This document shows, piece by piece, positions 1 through 9,460 of a stretch of DNA of 64,000 bases. Position numbers and translations under genes: made by a program. Position 1 is the stretch's first letter. Every line of letters begins with the position of its first letter. The notes under the pieces were generated by a model. That model saw nothing but the letters and a program-made list of their open reading frames with translations. It was not told the DNA's origin and did not search any database. This DNA comes from Paenibacillus sp. HWE-109 (lineage in GTDB: Bacteria > Bacillota > Bacilli > Paenibacillales > NBRC-103111), in assembly GCF_022163125.1 (NCBI RefSeq), contig NZ_CP091881.1, positions 3,348,001 through 3,412,000 of the forward strand, given 5' to 3'.

Positions 1-602
1 GCCATCATTTGGTCCGATGGATACGACTTCAGCAGCGGGCGCAGCTTATCGGGGCTCGTGACATTGCGATCCAACCAAGCAGACTCCAGCTCTCGCGGTA
101 AAATAACGGGCATGCGGTCATGAATCTCGGACATCATCTCATTCGACTCCGTCGTAATAACGGTGCAAGTGGACAGGCGTGTCCCATCCGGAGACATCCA
201 TGTGTCATACAGCCCTGCCATGCTGAAAATCTCTTGACTCCGCAGCATGATCCGCATAGGCTGCTTATGCTTGCCTGTTCCCTTCCAGTCGTAGAAGGAA
301 TCCGCCGGAATCAGACACCGCTTGCGCTCGAACGGCTTGCGGAAAGCAGGTTTCTCGGCGAGCGTTTCGCTCCTGGCATTGAGCATCTGGTAGCCGATCT
401 TCTCATCCTTCGCCCACTCCGGAATAAGCCCCCAGCGCAGCTCGCCGAGCTTATTCTTCTCCCCGTCATGGACGATGGCCATCACTTGCTGTCCCGGGGC
501 TACATTGTACTTGGGGCTGTATCTTGCCGGATACTGGTAATAAGTATCATAACGAAGCATTAGCTCCTCTAATGTCACAGTAATCGTGTAACGTCCACAC
601 AT
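1..602 (-). CDS. SRAP (YedK/HMCES-like) DNA-protein crosslink protein, partial
   Basis: The minus-strand frame starts at 602 with MCGRYTITV and stays open to the window edge, giving about 200 residues without the C-terminus. Members of the SRAP family bind single-stranded DNA and form a thiazolidine crosslink with abasic sites through Cys2, which is exposed once Met1 is removed. The Cys2 position, the NARSET block, the PADSFYDW block and the EIHDRMPVIL block (family histidine) are all visible. In bacteria these genes are often damage-inducible, which fits the SOS-type polymerase operon about 1 kb away. Family identity is clear; in vivo role is inferred. Confidence 0.93.
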   Translation of the reverse strand, partial: MCGRYTITVTLEELMLRYDTYYQYPARYSPKYNVAPGQQVMAIVHDGEKNKLGELRWGLIPEWAKDEKIGYQMLNARSETLAEKPAFRKPFERKRCLIPADSFYDWKGTGKHKQPMRIMLRSQEIFSMAGLYDTWMSPDGTRLSTCTVITTESNEMMSEIHDRMPVILPRELESAWLDRNVTSPDKLRPLLKSYPSDQMM

Positions 603-720
603 TCCGTACACCCTTCCTTTGCCTCCATACTCTCCCTCCATTATGTGAAAAAGAAGTACTCCCGTCAATTCGTACAGGGACTGTCCCCAACTATCACAGC
701 CTGGGGCAAGCCCCCCCTTG

Positions 721-902
721 CGAACTCAATAACCTTTATTTGATCAAAATCACTCATTTTGAAAATCTAACGAATTCCCGGTGTGTTATTCCCTGCAAAT
801 GATCACCATTCCGCCTATAAACGACTCGATAACGCCATTTGAGTTCATTAGATCGCCAAACAAGCCATTTTCTCGTCTATAAGCATCCTGCAGTTCATTA
901 GA
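721..902. repeat. Dispersed intergenic repeat, copy 1 (about 182 bp)
   Basis: This stretch aligns along its whole length with 59782-59963 in the same orientation. Shared blocks include GAAAATCTAACGAATTCC, GCAAATGATCA, CTCGATAACGCCA, AGTTCATTA and TATAAGCATC. The stretch 603-1083 holds no convincing gene, only this repeat and the terminator at 990-1036. Inside the repeat, short units ending in GTTCATTAG recur, which suggests an internally repeated structure. No coding potential is apparent. Confidence 0.8.
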
Positions 903-989
903 ATCGCAGCTTGATTATACCGCGGCTCGCCACAATGACAGCTTGATTGCGCAGGGAAGGGCGACCCGGAGGTTCGGCGGTGGACGCCA

Positions 990-1036
990 AAAACAAAGGA
1001 GCTGAGCATGTACAAGCCGCTTAGCTCCTTTTTAAT
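990..1036 (-). terminator. Rho-independent terminator after the MarR gene
   Basis: AAAGGAGCTGAGC (995-1007) pairs with the complementary arm at 1019-1031. T-rich tracts lie on both sides, so it could act in both directions. It lies about 50 bp beyond the stop of the MarR gene, which reads toward it. Confidence 0.75.
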
Positions 1037-1083
1037 TAGACATCTAACTATACGCCCAAAAAAACTTACATTCAACCAATGAC

Positions 1084-1512
1084 CTAATCTTGAAAATTAG
1101 CATCTACGCGCCTCATCCAATGCAGCATTAAAGCAATTTCCTGATCTGAAAATCCTTGGCGAATCATCTGCTCGCCTTCTTCGACAATGGCCAAACAAGC
1201 CTGCTTAATCGACAGGCCCTTGTCTGTCACATAAATGCGATTAATGCGGGTATCTACCTTGTCTTGCAAACGGCGAATCATTCCTTTTTGTTCCAAACCA
1301 CGAAGCAGAAAAGTCATGGAAGCCGGTTGAATGCCCAGAATGTGAACCATCTCTTTTTGGGTGAGTCCCTCTTGTTCCCATAGAATAATAAGGACTCCCA
1401 ATTGTGAGTTGGTGACTCCTTGCTCTTCAAGTCGCTGGTCCAAATAGTTGCAAGCGTTCCGAAAGTTCTTTTTTAACCAAAAGCCAATAGATCCGTGTAG
1501 TGTAGCATTCAT
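1084..1512 (-). CDS. MarR-family transcriptional regulator
   Basis: This 142-residue protein has the usual MarR length. A winged helix-turn-helix occupies about residues 35-100: LTQKEMVHILGIQPASM is the helix-turn-helix region, and DTRINRIYVTDKG is the typical wing followed by the start of helix 5. Such dimers usually repress their own or a neighbouring gene and are released by small phenolic or oxidant ligands. The ATG at 1512 is preceded by AAAGGGAG. It is followed by a terminator and appears monocistronic, so no target gene is suggested by context. Family confidence is high; ligand unknown. Confidence 0.9.
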   Translation of the reverse strand: MNATLHGSIGFWLKKNFRNACNYLDQRLEEQGVTNSQLGVLIILWEQEGLTQKEMVHILGIQPASMTFLLRGLEQKGMIRRLQDKVDTRINRIYVTDKGLSIKQACLAIVEEGEQMIRQGFSDQEIALMLHWMRRVDANFQD

Positions 1513-1638
1513 CGTGTTCTCCCTTTTAAACCACTCTCAAGTTATATCCTCATTATATACGATCCCCTCGCTTATGAACATGCTGGCAATTGGATAAATT
1601 ACCCGACAGAGGATTCTCTATCGGGCTGCTGTGGGACT

Positions 1639-2148
1639 CTATGATCTAATCTGCCGTTCATCGATCTTCCGCGCGTTGTTCACAAGGGCAACAAATTGTT
1701 CAATATAGCGGGCCGTTCGGACGCTGATCTCCGCGCGCATGTAGTCTTTGGCAATCACCAACGTATCCTCATGCCCCCGGCAAATGTAACGGTAGTGAAT
1801 CGCCCGGTCATCCTTGTGCTCCTCGAATAGCTGAATGCTCCGCTGCATCATCTTGGTTTTCGTTTCGGTGAGATCAGCCAGAATCTGCGCCGCAAGCGCG
1901 TGAGCCACACGAGCATAGAGCGTACGCAACGTTTCGGTAGATTTTTCGATATCGCCTGCTTTGCGCTTAATCATCCCGTGCATCAGCGGCAGCAGCACAT
2001 AGTCGCGCATCACGCCAATATCTTCCGCCGTGGGCCGATTGCTCGGAGCAGGCTGATTGCTGCGCTGGTTCTGTAAGGCCTCCCTGTGCTGCGGCAGCAT
2101 CATGCGGCTGGATTCCCAGAGGCCGTTCTTTTCTAGCTTTTTGCTCAT
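1639..2148 (-). CDS. YolD-like protein, distal gene of the host SOS polymerase operon
   Basis: This 169-residue protein resembles YolD/YqjX partners of UvrX-type Y-family polymerases. The N-terminal GLWESSRMMLPQHREAL block is the family signature, and the C-terminal IHYRYICRGHEDTL segment matches the paralogue at 18930-19385 (RYKYICRGYED). Its start overlaps the stop of the polymerase fragment by 4 bp, so it was the last gene of an operon that ran yolD-like, polymerase, yolD-like. The mobile element now separates it from the SOS promoter near 21.74 kb, so it is probably poorly expressed although its frame is intact. Confidence 0.85.
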   Translation of the reverse strand: MSKKLEKNGLWESSRMMLPQHREALQNQRSNQPAPSNRPTAEDIGVMRDYVLLPLMHGMIKRKAGDIEKSTETLRTLYARVAHALAAQILADLTETKTKMMQRSIQLFEEHKDDRAIHYRYICRGHEDTLVIAKDYMRAEISVRTARYIEQFVALVNNARKIDERQIRS

Positions 2149-2942
2149 TTATAATGCCCCCCAATTTTCAGCGCGCGGGTCTGTGCTTGACCGGCTGTCG
2201 TCATGGAGGAAGCACGCACAATCGCTGCGTTGCCATAGCGATCCTTGATGCTGTCCGTCACCTTTTCCAATGCTCGCTCCTTGATCTGATCCTCAAAAAG
2301 CGTCAGCTGATACGTGTGATCTTCGACAAATTGGCTCAACATAACACCGGCGCGGCGAACAGGCATCGTATCCCAGAATTTATAGAAAAGCCGCTTAACC
2401 GCTTCGAAAACAGTGCGGGTATGATTCGTCGGATCAGGCATCTTCATTTGACGCGAAAAGCCGGTTGGTGCATCGAACGGGCTGCACATACAGCTCACGG
2501 TCACAATCGAAGCCATGTACCCCTTGCGGCGGCAATCACGACAAACCTCCTCCGTAAGCTCCAAAAGTATCGTATTCACTTCTGAAGACTCCTCATAATC
2601 CCTTGGCAGTGTCATCATATGACCGATAGACTTCGGAGCCGTGTCAAAAGTCGTCGGCGTCACCGGGCTGTCATCCAAGCCATTAGCCGTTCGCCACATC
2701 ACTTCAGCGTGAATATCGGACTGCTTCCCGAAGCGGGCACAGAATTTGTTCTTGAGCTGCGGCAGCGGCGTTTGGGCCACATTGCCAACGGTGTACATCC
2801 CCAGCTTGGCGAAATGCGCTGTCATCCGCGAGCCGACACCAAACATCTTGCTGACCGGCTGTTCCCATAAAGTTTCTGCAAGTTTGGACGGGTCCAGCGT
2901 GTAGACGCCGCTCAGATTCTTTTTCGCCCAAATATCGGTCGC
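2145..2942 (-). pseudogene. UvrX-like Y-family DNA polymerase, C-terminal half (interrupted by element)
   Basis: The frame can be read from codon GCG at 2942 (ATDIWAKKN, then GVYTLDPSKL) to the stop at 2145. It covers the thumb, the little-finger domain, the clamp-binding motif QLTLF and the C-terminus AIVRASSM...IGGHYK. An internal ATG at 2846 exists but the catalytic palm is missing. The missing part lies at 20807-21322, and its last native residues (NKILAKMA) continue directly into ATDIW here. The gene was therefore one continuous polymerase of about 415 residues before the element inserted. Confidence 0.92.
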
Positions 2943-2953
2943 TTAGACAAACT

Positions 2954-3061
2954 AATTATGTACATTATTCTGTTGCACAATTTTAGTGCCTATTTCCTAG
3001 AAATTACTTGGTTAAAACAAGGATTCATCTGATATCCCGAAAGATCTCTATGTACATAATT
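2954..3061. repeat. Left-end recombinase-site candidates (AATTATGTACAT, inverted pair)
   Basis: AATTATGTACAT occurs at 2954-2965 on the plus strand and its reverse complement ATGTACATAATT at 3050-3061. The same 12-mer occurs near the right end at 20755-20766. By analogy with tyrosine-recombinase elements these are probably binding sites for the element recombinases. Their presence is seen directly; their function is inferred. Confidence 0.6.
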
Positions 3062-3078
3062 GTTTTATTACATTTTTC

Positions 3079-3107
3079 TTGCGCACATAATCTCTAAATA
3101 TTATAGT
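3079..3107 (+). promoter_or_regulatory. Sigma-A-type promoter for the recombinase operon
   Basis: TTGCGC (3079-3084) and TATAGT (3102-3107) are separated by 17 bp. They lie about 35 bp upstream of the GGAGG that precedes the first recombinase gene. Confidence 0.55.
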
Positions 3108-3141
3108 CGAATTATGGCATATTTTGGAGGTAATAACCCAT

Positions 3142-4368
3142 TTGAGTATCATTACAAGATTGGTCAATGTCAATTATGTCCAAATGGATTTTTCTTTTTA
3201 CTTAGACGTTAGTTTCGTAAAATATAAAGTGAAAGGGATACAACAGGTAAGAAAGCATGCAGTCCTGATGCTTAAAAATAGAAAAAACAATACATCCATC
3301 GTCCACCCGCTGACTGCTTTTATTCAATGGAGATGGAAATACAAGGAATATAATACTCAACGATTACAAGGAACTCATTTAGCTCAATTTTTAAATTATC
3401 TATTAATAGATAATAGAAAGAAATTCAAATTAACATCATTATCTGATCTTACTATTATTCATGGAACTCACTTTTTAAATTTTCTTTTGTCCAAAGGAAA
3501 TTCAAATTTAAGTGTTAAAAATGTTGAACGAACTTTAAAGCACTTCTATTCTTTTCTTATCCAAAAAGGAAACCTACAAAATTCAGAAGATACCAATCCA
3601 GATGTAACCCCTTTTAATCCTATGTATTCAAAGGAGTTTGCTTATGATCCTGAAAGAGGGAAAGTTGCCATTGAACACACGTTACCTCCCAGACTCCTAT
3701 TAATGTTCCTTAGAACTGCAGTTTCAGTCTCACCGACAATTGCACTTGCTATTTACTTTTCTATTTTTGGAGGGTTAAGGGCTGGGGAGATCGTCAACAT
3801 AAAAATTAGTGATATTACACCTTATGGAGATCAAAATGGAAAAGATGGACTAATGCTTCTCCTCAAGACAAGGAATTTAAGAACGGATATTAAAGATATC
3901 TCAGGCACTTCAAGAGTTAAACGTGATAGAAGACAGTTTGTTTATCCCGTAAAAGACCTACTTCCCTTACTTTTCAGAAATCATCTTACAGAAATACATA
4001 GAAAACTTGGTAAATATCCAGAAATGGACTCACCACTTTTTATTAACCGTGATGGTAAAGCTCTTACGGGGAAAAGCCTTCGCGACGCATTTGCAAAAGT
4101 GAAGAAAAATTTTCTATTTGAACTTCACTCATCCCCAAATCCCGATGACATTATTACCGCAATTCATCTACAATCAACGAAATGGTCTTTCCATATCGGA
4201 AGAGGCACATTTACAAATCTTCTTTCAAAAAAAGCAAAGAATCCCTACGATCTCGCATTACCTCGTGGAGATAAAAACATCACTTCGTCTTTAACCTATA
4301 TGTCTGACACCGAAGAAATGAAAAAATCAATAGAAGAGCTGATTAATAACCTATATCAAAATAATTGA
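3142..4368 (+). CDS. Tyrosine recombinase 1 of the element (TnpA-like)
   Basis: About 408 residues. It has an N-terminal SAM-like core-binding region and a C-terminal catalytic domain. Visible catalytic elements are the box I arginine in FGGLRAGEI (near residue 213), HIGR as the HxxR motif (near 351), and a tyrosine in SLTYMSD (near 386). I chose TTG 3142 because GGAGG lies 11 bp upstream; an in-frame TTG at 3124 would overlap that ribosome site. It is the first of four closely spaced genes (10 bp, 12 bp, then an 8-bp overlap). Its likely job is integration and excision of the element together with the next two recombinases. Confidence 0.82.
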   Translation: MSIITRLVNVNYVQMDFSFYLDVSFVKYKVKGIQQVRKHAVLMLKNRKNNTSIVHPLTAFIQWRWKYKEYNTQRLQGTHLAQFLNYLLIDNRKKFKLTSLSDLTIIHGTHFLNFLLSKGNSNLSVKNVERTLKHFYSFLIQKGNLQNSEDTNPDVTPFNPMYSKEFAYDPERGKVAIEHTLPPRLLLMFLRTAVSVSPTIALAIYFSIFGGLRAGEIVNIKISDITPYGDQNGKDGLMLLLKTRNLRTDIKDISGTSRVKRDRRQFVYPVKDLLPLLFRNHLTEIHRKLGKYPEMDSPLFINRDGKALTGKSLRDAFAKVKKNFLFELHSSPNPDDIITAIHLQSTKWSFHIGRGTFTNLLSKKAKNPYDLALPRGDKNITSSLTYMSDTEEMKKSIEELINNLYQNN

Positions 4369-4378
4369 GGTGGGAGTT

Positions 4379-6919
4379 GTGAACTACTTTACAATTAATC
4401 AAGCAGCTGATCGTTTAAAGATGAGTATAGTTAAGCTAGAATCGTGGTTTTATACTACCTCAAATCCTCTTGAAGAAGTTTCCGAAATAAAACTTGATAG
4501 GATTAATGGTAGAAGGATGATTCCTGAGATTGTCTTGGAAAAATATGAGGAATTCATAAATACGTATCTCACAATTAAACAGGCAGCTAACTTTTTAGGA
4601 TGGGAACATTCCATCATGAAGACTTGGGTAAGCAACCGATTAAATACTATTAGGGTTAAGAAAGTTTTGGGTACTAATTATATTCATAAGGAAGACATAC
4701 TCCCTCTCCAAAATTTACGGATCGATTTAACGAACTGTATGAGCACTAGAGAAATCATGAACGAACTAAAAATAGATAGAAGCACTGTTTTAGATGCCAT
4801 TCATAATAACCACATAGTAGGATGGTTTCAAACTTTAGGGGGCCATCACTACGTTCCAAGGGAAGCGTTTGAAGAATATAAGCAAAAGTATTTTAAAATA
4901 GAGAATATTAATGATTACTATTCAATCGGTGAAGCCGCTAATATTCTAGAATGCAGCACCAGTTCAATACACACAATGATTCGAAATCCCAAAATTGAAC
5001 TTACTGGAGTTAAGTATAAATTCAAAAATACATACTATTTACTTAAAAGAGATGTACATACATTTAAAAATTTTATAGATGAGATTCCACTTTACTACTA
5101 TACCGTCAACCAGATCGCAGACAAATATAACGTCTCTCGCCGTTTTGTTGATGTACTTATGGCAAATCAGTTATCAGATAAAGTTAAATGGTTGGTTCTT
5201 AACCGCCAGGCCGAAAGAGTAATACTTATCAAAGAGTTTGTAGCGTTTTATGCCTCATTTGACAAATATAGAGTTGACAAGCCTGAGGATCCCCATTTCA
5301 TATTTAATGATGCAATATTAAGTATTTCTGCTCCAGCTCACCTTCTTCAAACGAAGGCATTATTCCTGGAATATGTTAGTTTGAGACAAAACACTTCTCG
5401 CGCCAGTAAACAAGTACAACGAATGCAGGCAAGAGAATTTGTATTCTTATACCAAGCGTTAATGAACTTCGAAGAAGAAATCACTAATTTGTCTGATCAT
5501 GAAATCAAATGGTATTTAAGAACAACCACTAGTACAAACCTCAAAAAAAATTTTATTTCGTTTTTATCATTCTTACAAGAACGAATCCCCACACAATTTC
5601 AGGAAAAATACCTTGTTACAACTAGACAAACTGGAACGCGAAGTAAAGAGATTTACTCACTCGAGGAATTCATTGAGATTAACCACTATTTAAAAAATGT
5701 TGAATTTCATATTCTTGAAGCCATTAACGATAGATGTTATGCAGCTGCTTGGTTATATTGTTCTCTTCATATGTGTAATGCATGGAGATCATCGGACTTT
5801 TTGAGGTTACCTTCAGTAGATATTTCATTGATTGATATCCATGCTTTTCAATGGTTTTTCGATGGAAATAGACTTTCAATCGAGCAGTCACAACGCATAA
5901 TAAATCAATATGCTCACGCCCGTCTAAATGTATCGAAAACTGGTGTGCTCAATCGATTTCTTATCAATTTGGACATGCTTGTTCCTATAGCAACAATGGT
6001 TGTCGTTTGTGAATTGCATCGTCGAAAAGAAAACGCCCAATTCCTTCTAACAAGAGGAAATACCATCTATAGCTTAATTAGAACGAAAGTCGATGTCTTT
6101 TTGCCTGATCCCCTACGATTTGGAAGCATGAAAATGAATCGCTCTTTTATGACCTATTTATTTCACGAAGCTACCGAAAACACAGAATCACTCGGTGTCG
6201 CATTAGATATGATCAAACAAACTCGTCGTCACAGAAAAAAGGAATCCTCAACAGTTTATATTCAATCAACAAACAAAGATGGATCTTTAGGGAATGTAAC
6301 CGTGAATTTATGTAACCGGGGGCATTTTGGTTATCTTTATAATATGTTAATCGAAAGAGCACACGCTCTTACCGAATTAGAGAACAAGGATACAGTTACT
6401 AAACGATCCTTAAAAATTCAAGAATATAGAACATTATTCACAACTCCGTTGGAACTAGAGAACTTTGGTGAGTTTCTAAAGAATCAAGTCGAAGAAAAGG
6501 AATCTCTGGCTATTAGAGTATCTTTATTGCCGAGAGAAGCAGCACTGACCTTGGTAAATAATATTTATATGGACAAGATGCCTGGACATACAGAGCATAC
6601 CCAATGTTTTGTTTATCCGAAGTGTATTCACCCTACAGCAACATCTTGTATTGGTTGTCCTAATGTAATACCTAAAAACTATTTGTTAATTAGCATCGAT
6701 ATCGAGCTACGAAAAAGGATTTCCATTCTGAGTATGGCAAAAAATTCTGGTGTTGCTTCTAGAGAACGAGCTTGGATATACAAAATATTGTCATTATTAC
6801 AAGAAACTACTAATACATATGGAATCGAGTATACAAGAGCATTCGTTGATTACGAGAATCTATTATCGAATGTTGCCGCGGCTCTTCAAAATCAACAATC
6901 TTTAGTAGAACATGGTTAG
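4379..6919 (+). CDS. Tyrosine recombinase 2 with five N-terminal helix-turn-helix units
   Basis: About 846 residues, far longer than a standard integrase. The first 300 residues contain five consecutive MerR/excisionase-like units starting near residues 3, 62, 119, 180 and 243 (for example YFTINQAADRLKMS, YLTIKQAANFLGW and YYTVNQIADKYNVS). The recombinase-like part has box I arginine in CNAWRSSDFL (near 469) and a likely nucleophile in STVYIQS (near 626); the middle HxxR motif is not clear. A Cys cluster (CFVYPKC then CIGC, near 743-762) resembles the C-terminal finger of Tn554-type transposases. GTG 4379 has GAGG 8 bp upstream; GTG 4370 is the alternative. The repeated HTH array suggests recognition of a long composite DNA site. 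Confidence 0.78.
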   Translation: MNYFTINQAADRLKMSIVKLESWFYTTSNPLEEVSEIKLDRINGRRMIPEIVLEKYEEFINTYLTIKQAANFLGWEHSIMKTWVSNRLNTIRVKKVLGTNYIHKEDILPLQNLRIDLTNCMSTREIMNELKIDRSTVLDAIHNNHIVGWFQTLGGHHYVPREAFEEYKQKYFKIENINDYYSIGEAANILECSTSSIHTMIRNPKIELTGVKYKFKNTYYLLKRDVHTFKNFIDEIPLYYYTVNQIADKYNVSRRFVDVLMANQLSDKVKWLVLNRQAERVILIKEFVAFYASFDKYRVDKPEDPHFIFNDAILSISAPAHLLQTKALFLEYVSLRQNTSRASKQVQRMQAREFVFLYQALMNFEEEITNLSDHEIKWYLRTTTSTNLKKNFISFLSFLQERIPTQFQEKYLVTTRQTGTRSKEIYSLEEFIEINHYLKNVEFHILEAINDRCYAAAWLYCSLHMCNAWRSSDFLRLPSVDISLIDIHAFQWFFDGNRLSIEQSQRIINQYAHARLNVSKTGVLNRFLINLDMLVPIATMVVVCELHRRKENAQFLLTRGNTIYSLIRTKVDVFLPDPLRFGSMKMNRSFMTYLFHEATENTESLGVALDMIKQTRRHRKKESSTVYIQSTNKDGSLGNVTVNLCNRGHFGYLYNMLIERAHALTELENKDTVTKRSLKIQEYRTLFTTPLELENFGEFLKNQVEEKESLAIRVSLLPREAALTLVNNIYMDKMPGHTEHTQCFVYPKCIHPTATSCIGCPNVIPKNYLLISIDIELRKRISILSMAKNSGVASRERAWIYKILSLLQETTNTYGIEYTRAFVDYENLLSNVAAALQNQQSLVEHG

Positions 6920-6931
6920 GAGTGTTATTCT

Positions 6932-8617
6932 TTGGCAAGTACTCTTGGTTTTAAGCGATCGGAATACATCTCAGATATCGGATTCTTACATTTCGCCCAA
7001 GCTTCAGATAATATAATCTTTGATTCCCAAGATATAAGTTACTACAAAGAGGCTTTCTTGGAGTTTAAATCAAGTCAAAGAATTATAAACTGTGAGTTCG
7101 AAGATGATGAATGGATATTAAGTGCTAATGATGTTCAAACAGCAATTATTTTCGATATAGATGTTTACTCCGAAATGAAATTGTCACTTAAGTGTTTTAC
7201 TTTGCTTGGTTTAATTGAAAGACATGACCATAAATATACGCAATTTAGAATCAAGCATCTGGTTGAGGGGATTTTATCGTGCCAAGGCTTTAGATGTCCT
7301 GTTGATGAAGTGCTTGTTCATTTCGAAAGCTGGCTCATGTCTAAACCTAGACCTACATTAACTAAACTTTGCCCAGCAATACAGCAGTTTCTTTGCTTTT
7401 CTAATTTTATATTTAACGATGAACTTCTAGATATAGTTGATCAGTTTAGTTCTTCTCAGAGAGGGATTCGAAGTCTGCCTAATTTCAAAGATACTTTGAT
7501 ATTTGATTCCATTATCCATGATTTCCAAAAAAAATGGACACTTACCGAAAGGCTAATTTTTTTTCCGATTGTCCTTTGGTGGCACATTACCTTAGTTATT
7601 CCTATGCGAGTCTCGGAGTTCTGCTCCATCGAATATGATTGTATTATTGCAGATTCCTCTAAATTATTTCTAAAAATACCTAGAAAAAAGGTTCGTGCTA
7701 AAAAGAATAATGAAGTTGATATTGTTGATGTCCTCGAAATCAATGAGGACTTAGCTGCGTTAATTTTACAATACAAAGATATAACATCTGAGTTTAAAAG
7801 GACTTCTTTCCTGTTATCCTACGACGCATATTGCGAGTCTCCCAGAGTTAAACAAAGTCATGGTAGTGCTCGCAAAAAAAAGAGGAATTTAGAAACATTC
7901 AAGCCTCATCAATTAAAATTACTGATAACATATTTTTATGATGAAATAGTCGAAAGTAAGTACGGTTATTCAGGCTTAGAGAGAGCTAATCCAATGGATA
8001 CCCGTCACTTCGCATTTTGTAATATGATGCTGCAAGGCTTTAATATGTTGTCGATTGCCCGCATTGGGGGGCATAAATCCCTTGATGCACAAATGCATTA
8101 CTTTAGTCATTTAGAACAATTAAGTCAATCTGCTGTTCAGTACTTAGCAGACCAACACATCAAATTTGGTACCATAAACAGTATGAACTCTTCGTTGGGA
8201 GTTAATGAGAGGGCTTTACGGGCTAAGTCCATTTTAAGAAGTTTTACTGAAGAGGAGATGCAGGCATTTGCTCCTATGGAATTTGGATATTGCACTTTCG
8301 ATCCTGAAAAATGTCCCGTAGGCGACTGTAGGCATTGTCCTCACTTATACATTCCCGAAAGTGAATTTAATAATTCAGTGATTGCCTGGCTTGTTGATGA
8401 ATCGGAGCGTCTCAAAAGCATAATAAATGAACAACTTGAACTAATGAAAAATCTTACTCGTAATATGACTTATAATTATTCCACTTTTGAGCATGATCCC
8501 CTTGCCCAGGCTGAATTGAGCTATTTGGCTACCAATTCTAGTAAACTCAGGGGACAAAAAGCACGGACCGATGCCAAACTTAACACGATATACCACGAAA
8601 GGGGCACACATGACTAA
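6932..8617 (+). CDS. Tyrosine recombinase 3 of the element (TnpB-like)
   Basis: 561 residues with a TTG start and AGGAG 9 bp upstream. The catalytic domain shows box I arginine in IPMRVSEF (near 225), then DTRHFAF, the GGHKS box (near 379) and the tyrosine in QMHYFSH (near 389). The C-terminus carries a Cys cluster, CTFDPEKCPVGDCRHC, typical of Tn554/RIT-type recombinases. It overlaps the next gene by 8 bp, so the two are probably translationally coupled. It follows recombinase 2 by 12 bp and should act in the same complex. Confidence 0.85.
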   Translation: MASTLGFKRSEYISDIGFLHFAQASDNIIFDSQDISYYKEAFLEFKSSQRIINCEFEDDEWILSANDVQTAIIFDIDVYSEMKLSLKCFTLLGLIERHDHKYTQFRIKHLVEGILSCQGFRCPVDEVLVHFESWLMSKPRPTLTKLCPAIQQFLCFSNFIFNDELLDIVDQFSSSQRGIRSLPNFKDTLIFDSIIHDFQKKWTLTERLIFFPIVLWWHITLVIPMRVSEFCSIEYDCIIADSSKLFLKIPRKKVRAKKNNEVDIVDVLEINEDLAALILQYKDITSEFKRTSFLLSYDAYCESPRVKQSHGSARKKKRNLETFKPHQLKLLITYFYDEIVESKYGYSGLERANPMDTRHFAFCNMMLQGFNMLSIARIGGHKSLDAQMHYFSHLEQLSQSAVQYLADQHIKFGTINSMNSSLGVNERALRAKSILRSFTEEEMQAFAPMEFGYCTFDPEKCPVGDCRHCPHLYIPESEFNNSVIAWLVDESERLKSIINEQLELMKNLTRNMTYNYSTFEHDPLAQAELSYLATNSSKLRGQKARTDAKLNTIYHERGTHD

Positions 8618-9221
8618 GAAGAAGGTAGGTAAACCAAAACAACACACAATTCCCCACCTAGAGACTTTACTACTAAAATATATTGAAGATAACCCTACAA
8701 AAACAATTACTTATATAGATCTTGAAAGGCAAACTGGAGTGGGACGAAATACTTGGGTTCGTAATATGAAGGGAAAAATCGAAGCCCTTAATCGTCCTTT
8801 AACAATTAATGACGCAGAGCACGAACAGCTCCTTCCCCTTCCAAACATGGCCGAACTAGTTAGGACGAATTACGGTAATCAGCAAAAACTTATTCAAGTG
8901 CTACAGCAGGTTAATAACAGTGTTCAGAAGCTCTATGTCCAAGCAAAAAGTGTTCCTCAATTGGAGCAAGAGATTGAAACCCTAAAAATGCAACTAAAGA
9001 GCCAAAATGAAGAATTAAAGAATAAAAAAGAAACAATTAAGTTATTGCAAGAGCAAGTTAACCATTTCAGTCAAGCATATCGTGATATAGCTGTAACCTC
9101 TTCTTTTCCTGATTCAGATTTGAAAAATATACTTGAATTTAAAAAGGGAGACAGAAAAAATGAAGATAAAATCACGGCTGACTTAATAAAACAGTTTGAG
9201 ATGTTTGGTCCAAAATCTTGA
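8610..9221 (+). CDS. Small coiled-coil helper protein (TnpC-like)
   Basis: 203 residues from ATG 8610 with AAAGGGG upstream. Residues about 10-60 form a small helix-turn-helix-like region (LERQTGVGRNTWVRNM). Residues about 105-160 are a strong coiled coil rich in Glu, Lys, Gln and Leu (LEQEIETLKMQLKSQNEE). Position and architecture match TnpC, the accessory protein of Tn554-type elements, which has been linked to insertion orientation and efficiency. I infer the function from position; similarity by sequence cannot be tested here. Confidence 0.7.
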   Translation: MTKKKVGKPKQHTIPHLETLLLKYIEDNPTKTITYIDLERQTGVGRNTWVRNMKGKIEALNRPLTINDAEHEQLLPLPNMAELVRTNYGNQQKLIQVLQQVNNSVQKLYVQAKSVPQLEQEIETLKMQLKSQNEELKNKKETIKLLQEQVNHFSQAYRDIAVTSSFPDSDLKNILEFKKGDRKNEDKITADLIKQFEMFGPKS

Positions 9222-9303
9222 GTGATATTTCCTATGTTGTGCCCCACCCTCTGCACCTTCTTCGCCAGTAACAATTAAATTCACACCATATAAGGAGTTC
9301 ATT

Positions 9304-9460
9304 ATGCAGAAAAATTTTCAAGCATTGGTTGAATATAAAATATTTTTTCGGCGAAGCATCGGACGTAGAAGACATAGTTAAAAACGAGAACATTGAGGTA
9401 TTATGGATTTACGAGGAGAAGTCACTAAGGTACTCATGTTTATTGAAAATAAAGTCCTAG
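9304..9460 (+). pseudogene. Frameshifted small gene
   Basis: ATG 9304 has AGGAG upstream and opens MQKNFQALVEYK. One extra base in the A-run near 9336 breaks the frame. The other frame then continues as YFFGEASDVEDIVKN and WIYEEKSLRYSCLL to the TAG at 9458-9460. Removing one A would give a protein of about 50 residues. The end overlaps the first copy of the short repeat at 9444-9484, so the original C-terminus may have been replaced. The stretch 9222-9569 contains only this remnant, the short repeat and half of a hairpin repeat. Family not recognised. Confidence 0.45.

Noticed and set aside
120..563. Plus-strand 147-codon frame
   Set aside because: It is the complement of the SRAP gene, whose Met-Cys start and family blocks are clear on the minus strand.
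848..1075. Minus-strand 75-codon frame
   Set aside because: It spans the terminator and part of the dispersed repeat, has no ribosome site and matches nothing.
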